Shown here one piece after another: positions 59,387 to 64,000 of a DNA stretch of 64,000 nt. Positions within the stretch are counted from its first letter, which is position 1. Each line of letters opens with the position of its first letter. The stretch spans positions 1-64,000 of the forward strand of contig JAPPFB010000020.1 of the NCBI GenBank assembly GCA_028875225.1, given 5' to 3'. A program made the position numbers and the translations under genes. This DNA comes from Chloroflexota bacterium. GTDB taxonomy: Bacteria; Chloroflexota; Dehalococcoidia; Bin125. The notes under the pieces were generated by a model. The model did no database searches, was not told the origin of the DNA, and worked only from the letters and a program-made list of their open reading frames with translations.

Positions 59387-60967
59387 GTGAACAGCCAGGC
59401 TTCTCACCTTTCTAGCGAGCACGAATCAATCGTCATCGTCGACCTCGGTTCGCAAACCGCCATGCTGATCGCGCGACGCGTGCGGGAACTCAACGTCTAT
59501 TGCGAGCTTGTGCCCCCGACCGCGTCCTGGGAACGCGTTCGCCAGCTGAACCCGAAGGGCGTCATCCTCAGCGGCGGACCCGCGAGCGTCCACGACGACG
59601 ACGCGCCAAACGCTCCCGATTGGGCGCTCGATGGGCGCATGCCGGTGCTCGGCATCTGTTACGGCATGCAGACAATGGCCAATCAGCTCGGAGGGCAGGT
59701 GGAGAGCGGCCGCGAGCGTGAGTTCGGCGCAGCCCACATCTATCCGCGCGACGATTCCCCGCTGCTGGAGGATCTGCCGCGTCCTATGCCGGTCTGGATG
59801 TCCCACGGCGACCGGGTCGACGAGATGCCCCAGGGATTTCGCGCGCTCGCCGGTACGGACAGCATCCCGATCGCCGCGATGGGCGATGACGACCACCGCT
59901 ACGGCATCCAGTTCCACCCCGAGGTCGTACACACGCCACACGGCCTCCACCTGCTGAGCAATTTCGTCTACGAGATCTGCCGCTGCTCGGGTGACTGGGA
60001 CGCTGCACACTTCATCACCGAGACGATCGAAGAGATCCGCGAGCAAGTCGGCGACAACCACGTCATCTGCGGCCTCTCCGGCGGCGTCGACTCCTCCGTC
60101 GCCGCCGCCCTCGTTCATCGCGCCGTCGGCGACCAGCTCACCTGCATCTATGTCGACAACGGCCTCATGCGCCTGGGCGAGACCGAACAGGTCGTCGACA
60201 CGTTCCAGCGCAACATGCACATGAACCTGCGCGTCGCCCAATCCGGCGATCGCTTCCTCGAGGAACTGGCCGGCGTTGACGATCCGGAAACCAAGCGCAA
60301 GCGAATCGGCGAGACATTCATCTCCGTCTTCGAAGAGACCGCCATCGAGATCGCCCGCGACGACCACGGCGTCGACTTCCTCGTCCAGGGCACCACCTAT
60401 CCCGACGTCGTCGAGAGCGCCGGCTCCGGGCACGGCTCCGCGACGGCGATGATCAAGTCGCACCACAACGTCGGCGGCCTGCCCGACGACCTGCGCTTCG
60501 AGCTGATCGAACCACTGCGCCACCTGTTCAAGGACGAAGTCCGAGAAGTCGGACGCGAACTGGGACTGCCCGAGGAGATCGTCGGCCGTCAGCCGTATCC
60601 CGGACCCGGACTCGCCATCCGCATCATCGGTCCGGTCACGCACGAGAAGGTCCGCGTCCTCCAGCTTGCCGACGCGGTCGTCATGGACGAGATCCATGAA
60701 GCCGGCCTCTACGACGACCTCTGGCAATCCTTCGCCATCCTCACCGACACGCGCACTGTCGGCGTCCAGGGCGACGCCCGCACCTACGGCTGGGTCTGCG
60801 CCATCCGCGCCGTCACCGCCGACGACGCCATGACCGCCGACTGGGCCCGCCTGCCCTACGACGTCCTCGGCACGATCGCCAACCGGATCGTCAACGAGAT
60901 CCCCGAGATCAACCGAGTCGTCTACGACATCACCTCCAAGCCCCCTGGCACGATTGAGTGGGAGTGA
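59387..60967 (+). CDS. guaA: GMP synthase (glutamine-hydrolysing)
   Basis: The 526-aa enzyme converts XMP to GMP. The amidotransferase domain has LGICYGMQTMA (nucleophile Cys) and GIQFHPEVVHT (His, Glu). The synthetase domain has the PP-loop VICGLSGGVDSSVAAAL, QGTTYPDVVES and SHHNVGGLP, and the dimerisation domain ends KPPGTIEWE, the universal GuaA C-terminus. GTG 59387 is the only fitting start; there is no ribosome site and TATCAT is 6 nt ahead, so it is probably leaderless. It opens the purine run. Confidence 0.96.
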   Translation: MNSQASHLSSEHESIVIVDLGSQTAMLIARRVRELNVYCELVPPTASWERVRQLNPKGVILSGGPASVHDDDAPNAPDWALDGRMPVLGICYGMQTMANQLGGQVESGREREFGAAHIYPRDDSPLLEDLPRPMPVWMSHGDRVDEMPQGFRALAGTDSIPIAAMGDDDHRYGIQFHPEVVHTPHGLHLLSNFVYEICRCSGDWDAAHFITETIEEIREQVGDNHVICGLSGGVDSSVAAALVHRAVGDQLTCIYVDNGLMRLGETEQVVDTFQRNMHMNLRVAQSGDRFLEELAGVDDPETKRKRIGETFISVFEETAIEIARDDHGVDFLVQGTTYPDVVESAGSGHGSATAMIKSHHNVGGLPDDLRFELIEPLRHLFKDEVREVGRELGLPEEIVGRQPYPGPGLAIRIIGPVTHEKVRVLQLADAVVMDEIHEAGLYDDLWQSFAILTDTRTVGVQGDARTYGWVCAIRAVTADDAMTADWARLPYDVLGTIANRIVNEIPEINRVVYDITSKPPGTIEWE

Positions 60968-60973
60968 CGCACA

Positions 60974-61402
60974 TTGGTGATCACCATCTGTATGAGCATG
61001 TCGCTGCGGCATCGGCTGCCCGAAATCTGCAGGATCCTCGAGCAGGCCGGTCACGAAGTCCTGACCCCGGTCGACACCCGCGAGTTCGACTACGAAGGCG
61101 CCAACGACCACCAGCGCGCCGACCTCAAGCGTGACAAGGACTTGATCCGCACTCACTACGAGAAGATCAAGCTCTCCGACGCCATCCTCGTCCTCAACGA
61201 AGACCTGCCCGGCAAGCCCCGATACATCGGAGGCAACAGCTTCCTCGAAATGGGCTTCGCCCACATCCTCGACATCCCCATCTACCTCATGCAAGACCTT
61301 CCCGAATCCCCCTACCGCTCCGAAATGCTGGCCATGGACCCCATCGTGATCGACGGCGAGCTCTCGCGGATTCCGGCTACGATTCAGACAGCCGTGGGAT
61401 AG
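60974..61402 (+). CDS. Nucleoside 2-deoxyribosyltransferase-like protein
   Basis: The 142-aa protein has the Rossmann-like pattern of the NDT/DNPH1-like superfamily: ITICMSMSLRHRLPEICRIL, SDAILVLNEDLPG, then YIGGNSFLEMGFAHILDIPIYLM, where the conserved Glu may be the nucleophile. The substrate is unknown. Between guaA and purD it could recycle or clear damaged purine nucleotides, but that is inference. TTG 60974 lies 9 nt after TGGGAG; GTG 60977 is the next codon. Confidence 0.7.
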   Translation: MVITICMSMSLRHRLPEICRILEQAGHEVLTPVDTREFDYEGANDHQRADLKRDKDLIRTHYEKIKLSDAILVLNEDLPGKPRYIGGNSFLEMGFAHILDIPIYLMQDLPESPYRSEMLAMDPIVIDGELSRIPATIQTAVG

Positions 61403-61405
61403 CCT
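61400..61405 (+). promoter_or_regulatory. TAGCCT, -10 of purD, overlapping the upstream stop
   Basis: The stop codon TAG of the preceding gene is the start of TAGCCT, which is followed by exactly 6 nt and ATG 61412. A second, leaderless purD transcript is likely. Confidence 0.5.
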
Positions 61406-61411
61406 CGCCTC

Positions 61412-62677
61412 ATGCGCATCCTGATCGTCGGCGGCGGTGGACGCGAGCACGCCCTGGCCTGGAAGTTGGCTCAGTCGCCATCCTGCGAGGCCATGTATGC
61501 GGCGCCCGGCAATGCCGGCACCACCGAACTCGGCGAGAATCTCGCGGTCCACGACTCCGACATCGACGGCATCTGCGACGTCGCCCAGGACCACCGCATC
61601 GACCTCGTCGTCGTCGGACCCGAAGCGCCGCTCGCGGCCGGACTCGTCGACGCGCTGACTGAGCGCGGCATCCTCGCCTTCGGTCCCACCCGCGACGCGG
61701 CACAGATCGAGTCCTCGAAGTGGTTCGCGAAACAGGTCATGCAGTCGGCCGGCGTGCCCCACGCCGGCGGCGAACTCTTCGAGACCGCCCAGGCCGCGCA
61801 CAAGTGGCTCGAGATTCTCGGCCCCGACGATCTGCCCGTGCTCAAGGCTGATGGACTTGCCGCCGGCAAGGGCGTGATCGTCCCAGACCACATCGACGAC
61901 GCGCACGACGCCATCGACCAGATGTTCGCCGGCGCCTTCGGCTCGGCCGGCGAGCGGGTGGTGATCGAAGACCGTCTCTCGGGCATGGAAGCCTCGGCGA
62001 TGGCGATCGTCTCCGGCACCGACATCCTCCCGCTCCCGCTCAGTTGTGACTACAAGCGGATCATGGACAACGACCAGGGATCCAACACGGGAGGCATGGG
62101 CGTCTACGCGCCGCCAGGATTTGTCGGCGACCCTGAGGACGTGTTCGCATCCATCCACCAACCGGTCGTAGAGCAGATGGCCGCCGACGGGATCGAGTTC
62201 CGGGGCCTGGTCTACGCCGGGCTGATGATCGACGACGGCGCCATGAACGTCCTGGAGTTCAATGCCCGCTTCGGCGACCCCGAGACGCAAGCCGTCCTCC
62301 CCTTGATCGACGGCGACCTGCTGCCCGTGCTCGCCGCTTCGGCACGAGGAGCGGCCATTCCTCGCGACGCCATCTCCCACTCCGGCCGGGCTGCGGTCAG
62401 CGTCGCCATCGTCAGCGGCGGGTATCCCGGGCCGTACGACACCGGCATGCCAATCTACGGACTCGACGCCGTCGACGACGCAGTCGACATCTTCCACGCC
62501 GGTACCGCGATCGACGATGATGGTCGCACCATCACCGCCGGCGGACGCGTGCTCGCGGTCACCGCTGTCGCCGATACGCTGGCGGAGGCGCGAGGCATCG
62601 CCTACGACAACGTCCGGCGGATCACGTTCGACGGCTCCTTCCACCGGACCGATATCGCGCTCCGAGAACTGACCTGA
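61412..62677 (+). CDS. purD: Phosphoribosylamine-glycine ligase
   Basis: This 421-aa ATP-grasp enzyme performs the second step of purine synthesis, joining glycine to phosphoribosylamine. MRILIVGGGGREHALAWKL, VVVGPEAPLAAGLVDAL, LKADGLAAGKGVIV, DYKRIMDNDQGSNTGGMG, VLEFNARFGDPETQ and the C-terminal AGGRVLAVTAV are in the normal order and length. It follows the NDT-like gene after 9 nt and precedes a cupin gene by 13 nt. Confidence 0.96.
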   Translation: MRILIVGGGGREHALAWKLAQSPSCEAMYAAPGNAGTTELGENLAVHDSDIDGICDVAQDHRIDLVVVGPEAPLAAGLVDALTERGILAFGPTRDAAQIESSKWFAKQVMQSAGVPHAGGELFETAQAAHKWLEILGPDDLPVLKADGLAAGKGVIVPDHIDDAHDAIDQMFAGAFGSAGERVVIEDRLSGMEASAMAIVSGTDILPLPLSCDYKRIMDNDQGSNTGGMGVYAPPGFVGDPEDVFASIHQPVVEQMAADGIEFRGLVYAGLMIDDGAMNVLEFNARFGDPETQAVLPLIDGDLLPVLAASARGAAIPRDAISHSGRAAVSVAIVSGGYPGPYDTGMPIYGLDAVDDAVDIFHAGTAIDDDGRTITAGGRVLAVTAVADTLAEARGIAYDNVRRITFDGSFHRTDIALRELT

Positions 62678-62690
62678 GAGAGGCGCAGAC

Positions 62691-63038
62691 ATGACGACTC
62701 GCACGATCAAGCCGAACCTGCAGACGCATGACGACATCCCGCCGATCGAGATGTTCGAGGGCGTCGCCCGGCGAACCCTCAATGCCGGCGAGCGCACCTC
62801 GATCCACGAGATCCAGATCGCCGAGGGCTGCACGGTGCCGATGCACACGCATCCGCACGAGCAAATCGGGTACCTGGTCTCCGGCCGCGTCCGCTTCGAA
62901 CTTGGCGACGAAGTCAAGGAGCTGTCCGCCGGCGACTCCTGGATCATTCCCTCGGAGGTGCCGCACGAGGTCACCGCGCTCGAAGACGCAGTCGCGCTCG
63001 ACATCTTTTCTCCCGCCCGCGAGGAGTACATCCCGTAA
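62691..63038 (+). CDS. Small cupin-domain protein
   Basis: The 115-aa single-domain cupin has metal-binding residues in PMHTHPHEQIGYLVSG (motif 1, with two or three His and a Glu-like position) and PSEVPHEVTALED (motif 2). Small cupins of this type are metal-dependent and of unknown substrate. AGAGAGG precedes ATG 62691. Its stop overlaps the purB start (TAATG), so it is translated together with purine genes. Confidence 0.87.
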   Translation: MTTRTIKPNLQTHDDIPPIEMFEGVARRTLNAGERTSIHEIQIAEGCTVPMHTHPHEQIGYLVSGRVRFELGDEVKELSAGDSWIIPSEVPHEVTALEDAVALDIFSPAREEYIP

Positions 63039-64000
63039 TGATCCCCCGCTACCAACGCGCGGCCATGGCCGCGCTCTGGACCGATGACGCCAAGTGGCGG
63101 CGATGGCTCGATGTCGAGATCGCCGTCGTCAACGCCTGGGCCGACGAGGGCGTCGTGCCGCGCGAGGACGCCGAACTGATCGCCGCCAACGCCGGCTACA
63201 ACGTCGCCGACATCGACCGCTACCAGGTCAAGATTCACCACGACACCCTGGCGTTCCTGCAATCCGTCGCGGACACGTTGGGGCCGGAGTCTCGATGGGT
63301 CCATCATGGACTGACCACGTCCGACGTCTGGGACACCGCCTCGGCACTGCAGATTCGCGACGCAGCGCGGATCATCGAGGACGATCTGGAGCGGCTCGAA
63401 GCATCGATCACGAAGCGCGCCGTCGAGCACAAGCGCACGCTCTGCATCGGCCGGACGCACGGGATTCACGGCGAGCCGACGACGTTCGGTCTCAAGCTCG
63501 CCGGCTGGGTCGACGAGACGCGGCGCAACCGCCGACGCCTCGCCGACGCCATCGAGTCGGTCGCGGTCGGCAAGATCTCCGGCGCCGTCGGCACCCACGC
63601 CACCGTGCCGCCGCACATCGAGGAGCGCGTCTGCCGCGAGCTCGGGCTGGGCGTCGAGGCGATCTCCACCCAGGTCGTCCAGCGCGACCGCCACGCGCAC
63701 TTCCTCTCGACCCTCGCCGTGATCGCCGCCTCGCTGGAGCGCTTCGCCACGGAGATCCGACATCTCCAGCGCACCGAGGTCCGCGAAGTCCGCGAGCCGT
63801 TCGCCGAGGGCCAGGCCGGCTCCTCCGCCATGCCGCACAAGCGGAACCCGGAGAAGGCGGAGCGCGTCTGCGGCCTCGCCCGCACGATTCGCGCGAACGC
63901 TCTGACCGCCCTTGAGAACGTCGCCCTCTGGCACGAGCGCGACATCTCCCACACCTCGGCCGAGCGCATCGCCATCCCCGACGCCTGCTTCGCCCTCGAC
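63038..64000 (+). CDS. purB: Adenylosuccinate lyase, partial (runs off the window)
   Basis: The first 321 codons of a fumarase/aspartase-superfamily lyase that acts twice in purine synthesis (SAICAR and adenylosuccinate cleavage). HHGLTTSDVWDTASALQ, IGRTHGIHGEPTTFGLK, GKISGAVGTHA and the signature GSSAMPHKRNPEKAE are present, and HERDISHTSAERI continues to the edge. The C-terminal part lies beyond 64000. ATG 63038 overlaps the cupin stop. Confidence 0.95.
   Translation, partial: MIPRYQRAAMAALWTDDAKWRRWLDVEIAVVNAWADEGVVPREDAELIAANAGYNVADIDRYQVKIHHDTLAFLQSVADTLGPESRWVHHGLTTSDVWDTASALQIRDAARIIEDDLERLEASITKRAVEHKRTLCIGRTHGIHGEPTTFGLKLAGWVDETRRNRRRLADAIESVAVGKISGAVGTHATVPPHIEERVCRELGLGVEAISTQVVQRDRHAHFLSTLAVIAASLERFATEIRHLQRTEVREVREPFAEGQAGSSAMPHKRNPEKAERVCGLARTIRANALTALENVALWHERDISHTSAERIAIPDACFALD

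Noticed and set aside
59426-63952. 1508-codon open frame antisense to guaA, purD, cupin and purB
   Set aside because: It is the shadow of several strongly conserved genes in GC-rich DNA. The translation is rich in Val/Gly/Arg/Asp repeats without any domain and crosses four gene boundaries.

Overview
The window is a GC-rich bacterial chromosome segment holding about 50 protein genes, one tRNA and several insertion-sequence remnants. The gene set suggests a Chloroflexota bacterium of Dehalococcoidia/SAR202 type: Calx-beta giant proteins with an unnamed 'MTAAEAQ' module, many SDR, enoyl-CoA hydratase and CaiB/BaiF genes, DapL-type lysine synthesis, and a CUAEP-tail radical SAM selenoprotein. This taxonomic guess comes from gene content alone and is moderately confident.

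Layout. 1-14,000 is a cell-surface region: a 1591-aa secreted protein with a glucan-water-dikinase-like catalytic part and Calx-beta repeats, a dienelactone hydrolase, a 2168-aa subtilase with P domain and Calx-beta repeats, and a 400-aa secreted coiled-coil protein. The two giants share a C-terminal domain and a ~70-aa insert module. 14,800-16,600 is an insertion-sequence graveyard (head-to-head istA'/istB' fragments, an IS5-like tail) next to a tRNA-Ile(CAU). 16,700-29,300 carries a DUF192 lipoprotein, glpK-glpD, a copper P-type ATPase, an ATP-grasp/membrane-protein pair, an MFS carrier, an acetylpolyamine-amidohydrolase-type deacetylase and the selenoprotein. 29,300-50,600 is mostly peripheral metabolism: S15-type hydrolase, NIPSNAP, reductases, three SDRs, three enoyl-CoA hydratases, two CaiB/BaiF CoA-transferases, PTPS, flavodoxin, J-protein and an SplB-like radical SAM protein. 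50,700-59,350 (minus strand) is a housekeeping run: tsaC-rpiB-pgk-tpiA-miaA-dapF-GNAT-dapL-hflX. 59,387-64,000 (plus strand) is the purine run guaA-NDT-like-purD-cupin-purB, with purB cut by the window end.

Main discoveries. (1) The B12/radical SAM gene at 27961-29322 ends at an in-frame TGA that sits exactly where a C-U-A-E-P tail is encoded, followed by a SECIS-like hairpin; the annotated stop is almost certainly selenocysteine. (2) A TANNNT hexamer lies exactly 6 nt before the start codon of at least seven genes (7-8 nt for three more), the hallmark of leaderless transcripts; this also corrects several starts (tsaC, queD, copA). (3) At MFS/queD two such hexamers flank a perfect 8-bp inverted repeat, an apparent shared operator. 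(4) At tsaC/guaA two divergent hexamers are only 9 bp apart. (5) A 10-bp-phased repeat recurs in the same orientation upstream of two genes. (6) At least seven intergenic sites carry paired perfect hairpins of several families, one of them inside each of two tandem gene duplications.

Problems: glpK and hflX lack ATG/GTG/TTG starts where homology demands them, and a C10 tract puts the best ATG of the first gene out of frame. These are either real recoding or phase variation, or single-base assembly errors.
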